In this document: piece by piece, positions 32,943 through 43,584 of the stretch | Numbering within the stretch: position 1 is the stretch's first letter | Layout of the letters: the number at the start of each line of letters is the position of its first letter | Origin: Durusdinium trenchii | Lineage: Eukaryota > Sar > Dinophyceae > Suessiales > Symbiodiniaceae | Reading direction: 5' to 3' | Assembly: GCA_963970005.1 (NCBI GenBank) | Contig: CAXAMN010023306.1 | Coordinates: forward strand, 274,159 to 338,158 | Length of the DNA stretch: 64,000 nt | Program-made: the position numbers and the translations under genes | Notes under the pieces: model-generated | Told to the model about the DNA's origin: nothing | Seen by the model: only the letters and a program-made list of their open reading frames with translations | Databases searched by the model: none

Positions 32943-33197
32943 GACTATTTGATCCGATGAGAGTTCACAGATTCCTGAACTTGATACGGAGTTCTTCACA
33001 GAAGACCAATCCAACAATTGGTTCGCAGCAGTCCGACAATTGTGCATCATGCATGGAGTGTTGCCCATCCTTTCCAGAATATCCCCAAGCATGGATATAT
33101 ACTGCAACAAATTATAACTATAATGTATCTATATTATATCATATTTCATTCATCATATTTCATATATATATATATATCCATATATACTATGATATAA

Positions 33198-33291
33198 GCT
33201 ACTAGGTTGGAGGCTATACCTTCTAGGTTGGAGGCGATCGCTAGTAGGTTGGAGGCCATTACTACTAGTAGCAAGAAGCTATTACTAACAG
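33198..33291. repeat. Mixed array joining both micro-repeat families
   Basis: Three GGTTGGAGGC units followed directly by ACTACTAGTAGCAAGAAGCT, so the two families occur in one array. Flanked by TA microsatellites on both sides. Confidence 0.87.
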
Positions 33292-33358
33292 GGTATATAT
33301 ATATATATAGAGAGACATATAAATATTGCAAACCAATGACCAAGCACTGACCTGAAAG

Positions 33359-33658
33359 CGGTTCCAATGGCGAGCGTTTTCCGAGGCTCCCCTGCTGACC
33401 GAGTCAAGATCAGCTGACGGTGCCTGCTTGTGCTGCGAAGCACATGGAATCGAATACATGCCCTTATATAATCAATGGCATTTGATGCCAGGGCGGGACT
33501 AGACTGGTTCAGATTCAAACCAACAGCTTGTGGATTTCTTCCTCGCAATGAGCAGAACAGTCTCGTCTCTCCCTGTGACATTCAGTGATTTCATTCCAGC
33601 CCACTATGCTTGCTGCGAGGGGCATCTTGGAAGGGAAGGTTCGAGTTTGAATCACTGA
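33359..33658 (+). pseudogene. 99-codon coding-like frame with one in-frame TAG
   Basis: The frame opens after a GAAAG acceptor at 33359 and reads RFQWRAFSEAPLLTESRSAD, then HGIEYMPLYNQWHLMPGRD. It meets a TAG at 33500-33502, then continues in the same frame as TGSDSNQQLVDFFLAMSRTV and SSLPVTFSDFIPAHYACCEG to a TGA at 33656-33658. Both halves have protein-like composition. The minus strand is also open over much of this region (33285-33581), which is the main alternative. A modular repeat array lies just upstream (33198-33291). Confidence 0.32.
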
Positions 33659-34157
33659 AGCAATGCCTGACGAACCTTGCGTTCGCATAGGAGTTTGCCA
33701 TATTTGGTCAGTCCAGATTGGCACTTCCTCTTCTTATGTTTTGATGATGCAACAAAAGCACGGCAAGCCACCACTTGGATACTCCATAGTTGGAGCAGCT
33801 AACTACCTGCATTGCTTTGCTTGACTATGATACACACGCGAATGCATTCTAGAGATGTTTTTGCATTCACCACAAGTCTTGAGCAGGCCGATGGTTCCAT
33901 TTGATTTATGTTTGCTGCCTGCTTGAGAAATCGTGTGCCTGTCACATGCAGTGTTGCAACTCATCCACATTTACCGGAAAGTAGCTCGCTCAAAAAGGGC
34001 GCACCTTAGTGTGCCTTCCACACTCACGCAGTGTGTGAACAGAAAATGTACAGGCTTGGGGGTTGAGCATCCAAGGCCGTGCACTTGGCTCAAATAGGAG
34101 TGATGTCGCCTGAGAGGAAGCTCTAAGTTTTAGGAATTTGCACCGAACATGTAGCTT

Positions 34158-35288
34158 TTGCAATGTTTGAAATTGTTTGTGTTTTTACCTGGAAGCACTC
34201 ATGATAGACTTGGTTTCAATTGGTGCTGCAAAGAACCGCCAAGCGAGTTTGTCATGAATTTAGCACCGCCACAAGCGCAGCAACGTGTGCAGTTCAATGA
34301 CTTCAGAGCCTACAGGACCTCCGCCTTGCGCAACCCCAGATCTTTGGTCAGGAGCGCTCATGACATGAGGCCCCGCAGGTAGCGCTGCTTGCCAGGAATT
34401 CTTGAAGTTCTTGTGAGTGCTCCACCGATTTGGAGGTTCCAGGGCTGTCACCTGATGGGCAGTTGGTGTTCGCTCGCTTGTGCTTCGACCCAACACTATT
34501 TTGCGAAATGAGATCCCAGATGTACAGAGGTCTTCAGGACATTGGAATTAATACTCTCAGCCATCTGCCAGATCTGCCAGATGCGAAATGGTCCAATGGT
34601 GGCCAGCCAGCGGGCCCCGGAAGGACTTGAAAGATGACATCAGATCTTAGATACAGCCATTGTGTATATGTCTCCAAATGGGGAACTCCGCCCAATTTCT
34701 ATCTTACCAACGGAAATACATAAGTTTGGAATGGGGTCCCCTATTTTGAGACATACACACATGTTGGATGCGTTTCTTTCACTGGCCTTCACATCTGAGG
34801 TTTCTGTCGACTATGCCAAAATAGGGCCGCCTTCATTTTGCTGCTTTCCCACTAGTAGAAGAATATTTAAGAAGTAATATTAAGACAGAGAAAAAAGAAT
34901 GTTTTGGTGATTTGGCAGGGTATACAGTCAACAGTAGAGACATCTCACAGATCTTGTTAGCTTTACTTTCTGAATCAACCAATTGTCTACTATATATATA
35001 ATATATACTATCTACCATTTCTTGGCCAGGTAGGGCAAGATTTTGTGTGTGTGTTTTTACTCACCTTGCCAGGCGCACGAGTTGGTGGAATCTCCTCCGG
35101 GCCCTCCCGATTTGAAACAGGCCTTCCTGTGGAGGGAGGCGGCAGGGTTTGGCATTGCCATGTTACATGGCATGACTTTGTTCAAGCGAGCCATGAGTCA
35201 TCATCAATGCCTTTTCTGTCATGCTGGTGGCACACAACATGCCATGGTGTTGTGGGTTGATAGAAAAGAATTGCGGAGTGACATGTGA
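34158..35288 (+). CDS. Unknown gene, three coding-like exons
   Basis: The first segment reads EFVMNLAPPQAQQRVQFNDF and YRTSALRNPRSLVRSAHDMR and ends at CCGCAG|GTAGCG near 34380. The second, from about 34427, reads LEVPGLSPDGQLVFARLCFD, MRSQMYRGLQDIGINTLSHL and PDLPDAKWSNG to a TGA at 34628. The third, after TTGCCAG at about 35071, reads HELVESPPGPPDLKQAFLWR, FGIAMLHGMTLFKRAMSHHQ and TQHAMVLWVDRKELRSDM to a TGA at 35286-35288. All three have high third-position GC. No domain is recognised. TTGGCTCAA upstream at about 34082 is too degenerate to call a spliced-leader relic. Confidence 0.42.
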
Positions 35289-35499
35289 CTTGGCGGAGCA
35301 ACCTTCAAAACCAACAAAATAACTGTACCTTCCACTCCAGCAGTCATTACATTGGTATCAACCTTGCAAACATGCTGTATAAGTCAGTACAACGTGCATC
35401 TAGGAATCTAGGATATTTTTGTAATTCAATTGTTGTGCCGTAGAAGCATGCAGAGCTTGAAAGCCAAGTCCACGTTGCCAAAGACTTGCGAAATTATTG

Positions 35500-35543
35500 G
35501 GTTGGAGGCCATCGATATTAGGTTGGGTGGAGGCCATCGCTAT
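35500..35543. repeat. Two GGTTGGAGGCCATCG units
   Basis: GGTTGGAGGCCATCGATATT and AGGTTGGGTGGAGGCCATCG. The second has a four-base insertion. Confidence 0.83.
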
Positions 35544-35812
35544 GAACTCCCCTCCTGGCCTTCGCACGGAGTTTAAGTGAACTTGGTCGCCACAGGTGGC
35601 AGCTTCAAGGCAAGGCTTGCAGCCAATGCAATCTGGTCGCGTGGGGAGACCTGGATGATCCGGCATGCGATGACAACTGGTGCTTGGTTTGTTGGCATGG
35701 TTTGTTTTAATAGAATAGATGTTGACCGCCATATCACCGTTTGTGATAGGATCTGTTTGAAACCTTGACATCAGGGCATGCTGAGTTGAGTGGGATTTGA
35801 CTTGGTGGGCCA

Positions 35813-36526
35813 TCAATGCATATCAAACATATTGCAAAGACAGTATTTTGATTCAATCTCAATAGAACATGCCTTGGCGAGCTCAGGTCCGACAAAGGGG
35901 GTACACCTCTTGGGACGGCTTGACTCTGGGTGAGAAGGCCTTGATTTGTTCAGACTTTGACTATCTTTGGCCTGAATGACATGCTTTCTTACTACGATCT
36001 GTGGAAAGTGGCACCGATGGAAAAACACTGACACCAAAGTTGTGCCAGCCCATGTTTCACCAGCCAAACACAGCGGTGAGGCGTCCAAGACACCCGACAA
36101 GGTGCACCTGACAGCCATGTGAGCTGCGCCTGAGGTTCTGTGTTTATTCCTTTTCCTGGAGGGTGTACGTACTGAGAGCCAAGATGACCTGGTGCCCTTT
36201 GGGTCTCCGATCTGCGAGTGGATCAACTGAGTTGAGAGTTTTGCTCTTTCATTGTTTTTTCGATATTTTGCAACATCTTGCAACATGTCCCAACATGCTG
36301 GAATTGATGTCCCTAACATGCTGGAAGAGGCTTTTAGATGGGGAAGTTTCAGGAGTCCTGGCATCAGCCTATGCCAACATGTGCATACATTCAATACATT
36401 TATATAATTACACTGGAAGAGGAACTCCTTCCAACGAGTGCATTTCCACTTCCATAGTTTCGAGAGGGTACTACTTGTGCAGCACCACTCATGGATTTCG
36501 AACAGGATAAGTCCCAGAGCTTCCAC
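35813..36526 (-). CDS. Longest minus-strand ORF, 237 codons, unknown
   Basis: An ATG at 36526 opens a frame that runs uninterrupted to 35813, unusually long for this window. The product is Cys/Ser/Lys-rich, with pieces such as LQDVAKYRKNNERAKLSTQL and QAKDSQSLNKSRPSHPESSR. No family is recognised. Forward frames over parts of the same DNA also look coding (for example VVPAHVSPAKHSGEASKTPD at about 36030-36110), so this may be an antisense shadow of + strand exons. Strand is therefore undecided. Confidence 0.25.
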   Translation of the reverse strand: MEALGLILFEIHEWCCTSSTLSKLWKWKCTRWKEFLFQCNYINVLNVCTCWHRLMPGLLKLPHLKASSSMLGTSIPACWDMLQDVAKYRKNNERAKLSTQLIHSQIGDPKGTRSSWLSVRTPSRKRNKHRTSGAAHMAVRCTLSGVLDASPLCLAGETWAGTTLVSVFFHRCHFPQIVVRKHVIQAKDSQSLNKSRPSHPESSRPKRCTPFVGPELAKACSIEIESKYCLCNMFDMH

Positions 36527-36904
36527 GAACCAGGCTGAATTTGAAGTTGTTCCCGGTCACGGCATCCAAGGCCGGATTCAGAATTGAACGTGAAGAATTA
36601 GATGGACTCATGCATAAAAAGCAGCATATATAATCATATATATTATATATTGGTAGGTCCGCAAAGATTTCGAAGTATCTTCCTGCGTGTCCTTTCCAGG
36701 TCCTCAATACGATGTAGTCGCCGCTGGTCCAGAGTGACGGACCAGCGGCTCATGTTCCTGTCAGCTGTGAGCACGTGCGGTGCGTTGGCAGGTTGGATCC
36801 GTGAGAGGCCTGGTTCCCACAATGCTTCAATTTGGTCTTTGGACGGGTTGAAAGTCTAAAGTTGGAAAGTCTAAAGTTGAAAAGAGCCTCCAATTAGTTT
36901 TTGG

Positions 36905-37377
36905 ATGAACATCCATACTTTAGTACCATCAAAAAACTCTTGGCGTTGTGCCGCAGAGTTCGCGGATGATCATTTCACTTCTGGCTGTAGGAGTGACTTG
37001 CACATGCAGATTCAGCTTCTGAAAGATCTCTTGGACAAGGAACGCCGTGAAGCACATGAAAGCCTTTTGGCAGCAGGTGTGTCCCCTGTACTGGACTAGG
37101 CACCAACTACCAATTGGCAGTTGGCAGATGTGCTGATAGTTGCGGTGAACTGAAACAAGTTCTACTTCGCGGCGTTCTTCTTTTGCAGCTGATTCATGCA
37201 GATTCGAACTCTCGTGTTGCCGATTCAGGTGCAAGCTCTTCGCAATTGGCCTTGGGAGCTTTGCAAGAGGAGCTCCAGATGAAGAAAGGAAAAATGAGGC
37301 CGGACGTGTCCCACGGTGTCCCGGACGTGCTTTGCGGGTCGAGATGGGTCGAGACTTCACGGTGTCCCCACGGATGA
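36905..37377 (+). CDS. Coiled-coil-like gene segment
   Basis: After a CATGCAG acceptor at about 37010 the frame reads IQLLKDLLDKERREAHESLL and ends at GCAG|GTGTG near 37078. After TTTTGCAG at 37188 a second exon reads LIHADSNSRVADSGASSSQL and ALGALQEELQMKKGKMRPD. Heptad-like Leu spacing and charged residues suggest a coiled coil. Both acceptors are strong. An upstream open stretch at 36695-36780 may hold another exon. Function unknown. Confidence 0.42.
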
Positions 37378-37379
37378 GT

Positions 37380-37860
37380 ACAGAATGGAAAGCACAGGTT
37401 GCACCGTTCGCAGAGAGGATTGAGCCTTCATGTCACATGTCCAATGCCTGGTATGCCTGGCAGCCATGCGTGATGAGAAGACCTGGGTGACGCACGATGG
37501 ACCCATGAATTCCAAGTAAAGGATGTAAAGGGCAATTCAATGGGGTCAGCCTTAGGAATTAAATTGAGGGGGGTACTGAGTCTCAAATTGTTTGCCGTCA
37601 ATGAATTGCTGACATTGCCGACATAGGATGTTGGATGATGTTGGAGGGGACCCCAAAATTTGTCAGCATAACACTTCCCCCCAAAAAATAATCAATTTCG
37701 ATTAATTGTGAGTGGGGGGGGAGGGGACATAATTAATTGGAAGAAGGTGGAGAGGTAAGGTACCTATGAATTAATTTTAACTATGGTGAAACAAATGAAG
37801 AGAAGAGTTGATGGTGGAGAAGATGAAAGAAATAGATGGAAACAATGGGAAGAATGGCTA
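37380..37860. other. No gene seen; start of a compositionally distinct island
   Basis: From about 37540 the sequence changes to runs of GGGGGGGAGGGG, AATTAATT and CCCCCAAAA. No exon-like frame is visible. Confidence 0.5.
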
Positions 37861-38450
37861 GCCTAGCCACCAGAACGCTAAAACCCTGACAATTCCCAGG
37901 GTCTGACAATTAACTGGCGGTGGGAGAAGTCCTTTACCACCACACAATTTAATACCCAAAGCCTAGCCCATTCCCCAGCCAGCAATCACCTCTTCCCTTT
38001 TTTCATCTCACCACTCCCCATTATATGTACCCTTAGTATATCTTAATATTAGTCATGTCCTACCCCTTCTCTTCCAAATTCTGGCTTCCACTGAGCTTTT
38101 TAGATCTTTTTAGTGTTTTCTGGTGAGCAACACCAAAACCATCCAAAACCATGAGAATTCCCAGGGTATTGCGATTAGTTGGGGGGTGGGGGAAGCCCTC
38201 TACCATAACATAATGTAATACTCAAAAGGCTATCCTAGCCACCAGAACACTAAAACCCTGAGAATTCTCAGGGTCTGACAAATAATTGGAGGTGGGGGGG
38301 AGTCCTCTACCATATAAGTTAATACCCAAAAGACTAGCCTAGCCACCAGAACGCTAAAACCCTGCGAATTCCCAGGGTCTGACAATTAATTGGAGGTGGG
38401 TGGAGTCCTCTACCACCACACAATGTAATATCCAAAGGCTAGCTAGCCCA
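37861..38450. repeat. Tandem repeat of about 105 bp, three good copies and one diverged
   Basis: Copies begin with CCTAGCCACCAGAACGCTAA at about 37862, 38234 and 38338. A diverged copy at 38131-38231 lacks that start but shares the AATTCCCAGGGT centre and the later AGTCCTCTACCA-like segment. Each copy centres on CCCTGNGAATTCNCAGGG, which is nearly palindromic. In the third copy (38256-38273) the palindrome is perfect over 18 bp. Surrounding DNA (37540-38780) is rich in AATTAATT and GGTGGGGG and looks unlike the rest of the window. Confidence 0.85.
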
Positions 38451-39430
38451 TCCCTCAGCCATAAAACAATCGCTGTCAAATGCATTCAATTGTTGTCAAA
38501 CATTGTGCAATTAATGCTTGGGTGGTTGAGTGCTTGGCCACCCCTACAAATACTTAACTCTAGGCCACTTATATACTTAATTTCCAGATCCAGCTACAAA
38601 CCATCATGCACACTCCCCTTCATTGCCAATTTAACTGCTATGTAAAAAAAAATAAGCAATTTGCGCTGGTCTAGTCTCAGTTTAATTAACTCAAATGGCC
38701 TGGAAATAACAAAAAAACAATTTTGGTGGTGACCTAGTCCACCCCCCCTAAGGTAGGGCCCATGCAATTCACCCTTTCTGACAACCATCAGTTGAGATGA
38801 CACATCTGAAAAGTCCCAAATGGGAGCAGGACCAAAGGCATCTTGGAGCGCGCCTATTTACAATCCGAGATCACGTCTCAGGACGGGTGCGCACTGGCCT
38901 GGGCCATGCACGGAAGACCTCGCATGTGGGCGTCTTGACCTCGCACGCACCATGGGTTTGAAAGGGCTTCAGAAAAAAAAAAAGAACATAACAAGATAAA
39001 ACAAGTATATTATTCGGTTTGCTTTCCAGCGTCCCCCGATTCTCACACACACTCCATTGCACAGCGTGGAAATGCACTCGTTGAGCAGTGACTGAGTTGA
39101 ACACATGCTTCTACACAGTCTACGAGTCACGGAGAAATCAAACAGATTAGGTCGATCGAGGCGTTGACCCCTCCGCGACATTTCTGTTTCGACTAGTCAA
39201 TGGAAACAAAACGCTTGTGGCACACAGTCTCCATAGTGAGCCGTCAGGATGCGCAGAGACTCAAAGCAGAGCGAGGCCGAGTTTTGCTAATTAATGAAGG
39301 AAAGAAAGAAGGACGCAATGAAAAACAGTGAGATGGTTGTTTTGGCCAGACCTGTGTGTTGGACCCCAAAGCAAATAGATTCAAGGCTTGCCTCGAGACA
39401 GACAATATCACAGAAGATCGAAGTTAATTA
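38451..39430. other. No convincing gene
   Basis: The distinct island ends near 38780. Beyond it, minus-strand frames at 38871-39181 are open but AT-rich and contain poly-Phe from an A-run. No splice-bounded exon stands out. Confidence 0.45.
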
Positions 39431-39828
39431 GCAGTCAAGATGAGATGTTGCCTTGGAGTTTCGCATAGCAAACAAGGCTTAGCCCATCACTTGTCCTTGC
39501 AGTCATCATTCTTGATTTCTCGCCAGCTCTCGAAACAGTGCGGATGAGAGCTTTGGTACCTTGTGCTGCAAGTGACGACAGGAAGCGACTTTCACAGGCT
39601 GTGAGGAACCGAACCTCTTCCACCAGTCCCGGTTTAGGTTGACAGAATTTGGTTGAGGAATCAGGAATCGGTTCATTTTTGGTCAACCAGAATGCCCAGG
39701 TGACTCAGAGCCAGATGTTTCAATCAGTGTTTGCGATCAACAGCACCAACGAGAAACCAACCTGGAGCGACTGCAACTGAAGAGAACTGAAGCGTCCGAG
39801 TCCATGGTCGGCTCATACATCAGTTCAT

Positions 39829-40150
39829 GATACTTCGCGGACAACACCCGTGACTCTCCAAGTTCTCCCAAAGAGAGATTTAAAAAAGAAGCATGCCGTG
39901 ACATGGGCAGATACACGTCGGACGTGTTTCCAGGACTTGGAAAGGAATTCGGACGAACGAATTCGATGTCGAAATGCGGACCTCCGAGGCACGGAGGATC
40001 AACCCTCGTATTTTGGGGAGAGCCTTCCGCGCCTGGGCATGGTCCCTCAGAGCGATTGGACGGTGGCAGACGTCCAAGCACCGGATCTTCATGGTTGCAA
40101 TCGGTTTTTGTTCCAAAGAAGCTTCAGAATATAATATATATAATATACAC
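39829..40150 (+). CDS. Coding-like exon, strand and frame contested
   Basis: The preferred frame reads YFADNTRDSPSSPKERFKKE, ACRDMGRYTSDVFPGLGKEF and GRTNSMSKCGPPRHGGSTLV, then runs into AT-rich sequence at 40130. Another forward frame (from 39850) and the minus frame (39737-40081) are open over the same bases, and both have plausible composition. Coding is likely, but the strand is not certain. No family is recognised. Confidence 0.3.
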
Positions 40151-41116
40151 ATAATATATATATATAGAGAGATGCTACCCCCCTACAGATCTACAATTTT
40201 GCCTGTTGCATGCCTGTTTGAGTCAATACTATAGATTATAGATATCCAAGCTGTAGAGTACAAGCACAGGGTTGATATGATATTTTCAGATGGGAGGGTG
40301 AGATGATGTTAGCAGATGTCAGATGTCATTTTAGCATATTTTAGCATTGTTAGTGTTTGTCATGAAAACAAGTAGATATGACCACAAGATCGTGCAGGTG
40401 TAAATTGCGGATTGCGCACGATTTTCTAGTTTTTCCTGTGCAAGTTAGTGCCGCTAGACGAAGATGGTTTGCAGATACCAAGTCAAGAGCTCCCCTGCAC
40501 AAAGCCGTTGAAAGAGATGAGACCATGCGACGCAGTGACTCTGATTGATATTATTTGATGCATTGCACATCGCATTTTTTTTTGGCAAAGACAGTAGAAC
40601 TATAGGTATCTGAGTATGTGTAAGGCAAGTAAACACTCGTCACATCGCAACTCAAACCAACAACTTGAAAGTGTGGAATATGCTCCAATCATACATGCGA
40701 GCTGCATGTTGTTTTTCTCGGAGCAGCTTTGCAAGACTGGTCTCATAGAAACAGGTAATGTGTGTGCACGCCAGTGGCAAACTTACAGTACACACCAGAG
40801 AGCTTTTAAAAGCAGGCGCTAGCACGTTAGCAAAATACAAAAGTACTAAAACTGCACAGATCAGACCATCACAGCCTTTTTTCCCACAGTATATATGGTA
40901 CCCCCTCAGACAAACTAAGTCCTTGCTTGGAAAAAGTATCACAAACACACGAAAAAGGTAGATCTTTGGGGGGGTAACATATATGTTTTGTATTGATTTA
41001 TACCGTATATATGTATATATATTGTACACTCGTTTAATTTTGTGTACGCAGCACAAGCCCGATATCATGAGATGGCTTAAATTTAGGGCCCGGCCCAGCA
41101 GACAGACAACAGCAGG

Positions 41117-41703
41117 TCAGGACCTCCCGGCAGACGATCGAAGCCGTCTCCATGCTGAAGCAGGCAATGCTTGGGGAAGATATGGCCTTTGGTTGAGTTG
41201 GTGAAAGGTATTGAAGTTAACAAACACATCACATGGTGGTGAAAGGACAGTATTCACGTCGCTTCGCCACGGTAACCGCCCGCACCGGATGGAAGGGGAC
41301 AATACATCCACCGAGTCCCGGAAGGAAGCCCGAGCTGCTTGTGCTCTTGGAGCCAAGGGAGTGAGTATGAAAGGAAGTGTCCGACATAGCGTCCATATTG
41401 TCGGCCCCAGAACGGCTCCCCCCCCAACGTGGCTGAACGTAGCTTCCATATCGCCTGGAACGTCGAGCAACAGAACAACGGACTGTGGGAAGTGCCCTGT
41501 CGAGCATGTTCAGAACGCGCCCAACACGAAGTGCGCTGGCCGCTTCGTTGTTTTATGGCAGACATCACGCAAACGGCAATCTGGTCTAAGATTTCGGAAG
41601 GGCAGCGTCTGCAGTGTTATCGTTGTTATCACAGCACAAGGGCTCCAAAGGACACACGTTTGATGATGTGTGCTGAATGTGGCGACCTCCTTCGTCGTTG
41701 ATG
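41117..41703 (+). CDS. Possible zinc-ribbon (Stc1-like) protein, multi-exon
   Basis: A first segment after CAGCAG reads RTSRQTIEAVSMLKQAMLGE. A second (about 41212-41360) reads MEGDNTSTESRKEARAACAL and ends at a GTGAGT donor. The third, about 41390-41703, reads WNVEQQNNGLWEVPCRACSE, MADITQTAIWSKISEGQRLQ and CYRCYHSTRAPKDTRLMMCA, ending ECGDLLRR. The last contains three C-x2-C pairs (CRAC, CYRC, CAEC). Paired C-x2-C clusters separated by about 15 residues are typical of zinc ribbons, including the Stc1 fold. The name is a hypothesis from spacing alone. Antisense frames are open but Ser/Arg-rich. The hairpin repeat array begins just downstream. Confidence 0.4.
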
Positions 41704-41981
41704 GAGTGCAAAAGGGGTCCCGGTCTGCGACGCTCCAGTCCCTCTCTCGAGGAGACGTGCTTGTCCAGTCCCTTTTGAGCCCTCTTTGGGCCACGTTATT
41801 TGCGATGTTGCCGTTCCGGAACGTGATCTCTGTTTATCTTTGCTCCGGTGGAGCCAAATATCACTTCTAATGCTATGCCAGACAATATGGAAGCTATGTT
41901 TAGCCACGTTAGGGGGGAATCTATTCCAGTTTACGACGTTGAAGCGCAGACACGTCCTTTCGGTAGTAACCCCGGACGTTC

Positions 41982-42849
41982 AAGTCCCCATCTCGCAGAC
42001 ATGTCCGTTAGATAGTGACTTCTAGGGTTATGTTACGTACCGCTCAGTCCCTATCTCGCAGACATGTCCGTTGGATAGTGACTTCGAGGGTTATGTTACG
42101 TACCCGTTCCTGGACCTGACCTGCTTATCTCTGCTCCTGACCAGCCACGTTCCCGGATGTTCTAGTCCCTATCGCGCAGACACGTCCATTAGATAGGGAC
42201 TTCGAGGGCTATGTGGCATACCAGTTTACGACGTTCAAGTCCCTATCTCGCAGACACTTCCTTTCGATAGTGCCTTCGAGCGCTCGGCTAGACAATATCT
42301 GCACGCTATTCCAGTCCCTTGGGAGCCTTCGTTAGACCATGTTTACGACGTTCAAGCACCTATCTCGAGGAAGCGTACTTGAGATAGGGACTTCTGGAGT
42401 TGTGCTCGACCATATGGGAGCTATGCCGTTCCTGGACCTGACCTGCTTATCTCTGCTCCTGACCAGCCACGTACCCGGACGTTCAAGTCCCTATCTCGCA
42501 GACATGTTCGTTCGATAGTGTACCGCTCGTTCAAGTACCTATCTCGAGGAAGCATACTTAAGATAGGGACTTCTGGAGTTATGTTCGACTATATGGGAGC
42601 GATGCTCGGGAGATAATGTTACCGTTCCGGGACCTGACCGGCTTATCTNNNNNNNNNNACGTTCAAGTACCTATCTCGAGGAAGCGTACTTGAGATAGGG
42701 ACTTCTGGAGTTCTGTTCGACCATATGGGAGCTATGCTCGGGAGATAATATTACCGTTCCTGGACCTGACCTGCTTATCTCTGCTCCTGACCACCCACGT
42801 ACCCGGACATTCAAGTCCCTATCTCGCAGACATGTCCGTTAGATAGTGT
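41982..42849. repeat. Array of imperfect hairpin repeats with a shared stem and two loop types
   Basis: Type 1 copies have the form AAGTCCCTATCT, loop CGCAGACATGTCCGTT, AGATAGTGACTT: 41982-42021, 42045-42084, 42163-42202, 42237-42276, and shortened at 42485-42521 and 42813-42849. Type 2 copies have the form AAGTACCTATCTC, loop GAGGAAGCGTACTT, GAGATAGGGACTT: 42354-42393, 42533-42572, 42665-42704. Both can form 12 to 13-bp stems with one mismatch, and the stem sequence is nearly the same in both. The copies sit in larger repeated blocks containing CCTGGACCTGACCTGCTTAT (42107, 42430, 42759). Degenerate pieces reach back to about 41740. Strand is undefined. Confidence 0.9.
42649..42658. other. 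Assembly gap of 10 N inside the hairpin array
   Basis: Ten N interrupt a GACCTGACC...ACGTTCAAG repeat unit that is intact elsewhere in the array, so the missing sequence is almost certainly more of the same repeat and its length is unknown. Confidence 0.99.
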
Positions 42850-43330
42850 GGCGCTCAGATGATTCAGCTGATGCAGATGATGCAAAGCAGAAACTCGCAT
42901 TTCTTGCATCCCTAAAGCCTTCAAGATACCCAACATTAGCACGAAAGCACTTTAAGCCGATTCCAAAAACGTGAAAAGCACAGGATTCTAGAGCGAAAAT
43001 GGCCCCCCCCCTAGCTAACGCTACAGTTAGTACTAACGGTACTACGGAATCATGCGAACCCTATAACACGCCTCAGCACCTTCGGTGCGGGCGGATTTAA
43101 GTTGAAACCATTCTCTTGACTCGTGCATGAAGCTTTCTGCCCTTTCAGAAATGACTTTCCCTACGTTTTTGTCGAGAGCACACAACCTGTTGGAACCATG
43201 AACCTATATATAGTTCTATTCCATCACACGGTCCACGTCGTTCTACGACCAATTCCGGTTGTCCTGACGACCGGTTTGTCCTGACGCCTGATCCGCCAGT
43301 TGCCCTCGGCGGATCGTCCTCGTCGACTAC
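42850..43330. other. No gene seen
   Basis: Follows the hairpin array directly. Mixed composition, a short poly-C run at 43003, and no exon-like frame or repeat beyond the array edge. Confidence 0.5.
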
Positions 43331-43584
43331 GTTTTCTCATTGCTGGAGGGCTCAGCTGGAGGGCTCGACTTGGCACAGCAGGGAGGAGAAGGAACATGGT
43401 CTTCTAGAATGAGACGTTTTCTCTACGCATACAGGCATATGGACTGCGGACAGACACCCCCCCCCAAATGGGAGATGCTGCAACAATGTTATACAATGTT
43501 ATCATTTCCAGAACTTCTGTGGATCAAAGTATACCATCCCATTTGAGGCACCTTGTTTGATATTGCGGCGTGCTGAATTCCAGT

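Noticed and set aside
34070-34095. Possible relic of the dinoflagellate spliced leader (TTGGCTCAA)
   Set aside because: Only nine bases match and the spacing to the CCGT part is wrong. No ATTTTGGCTCAAG core was found in the window.
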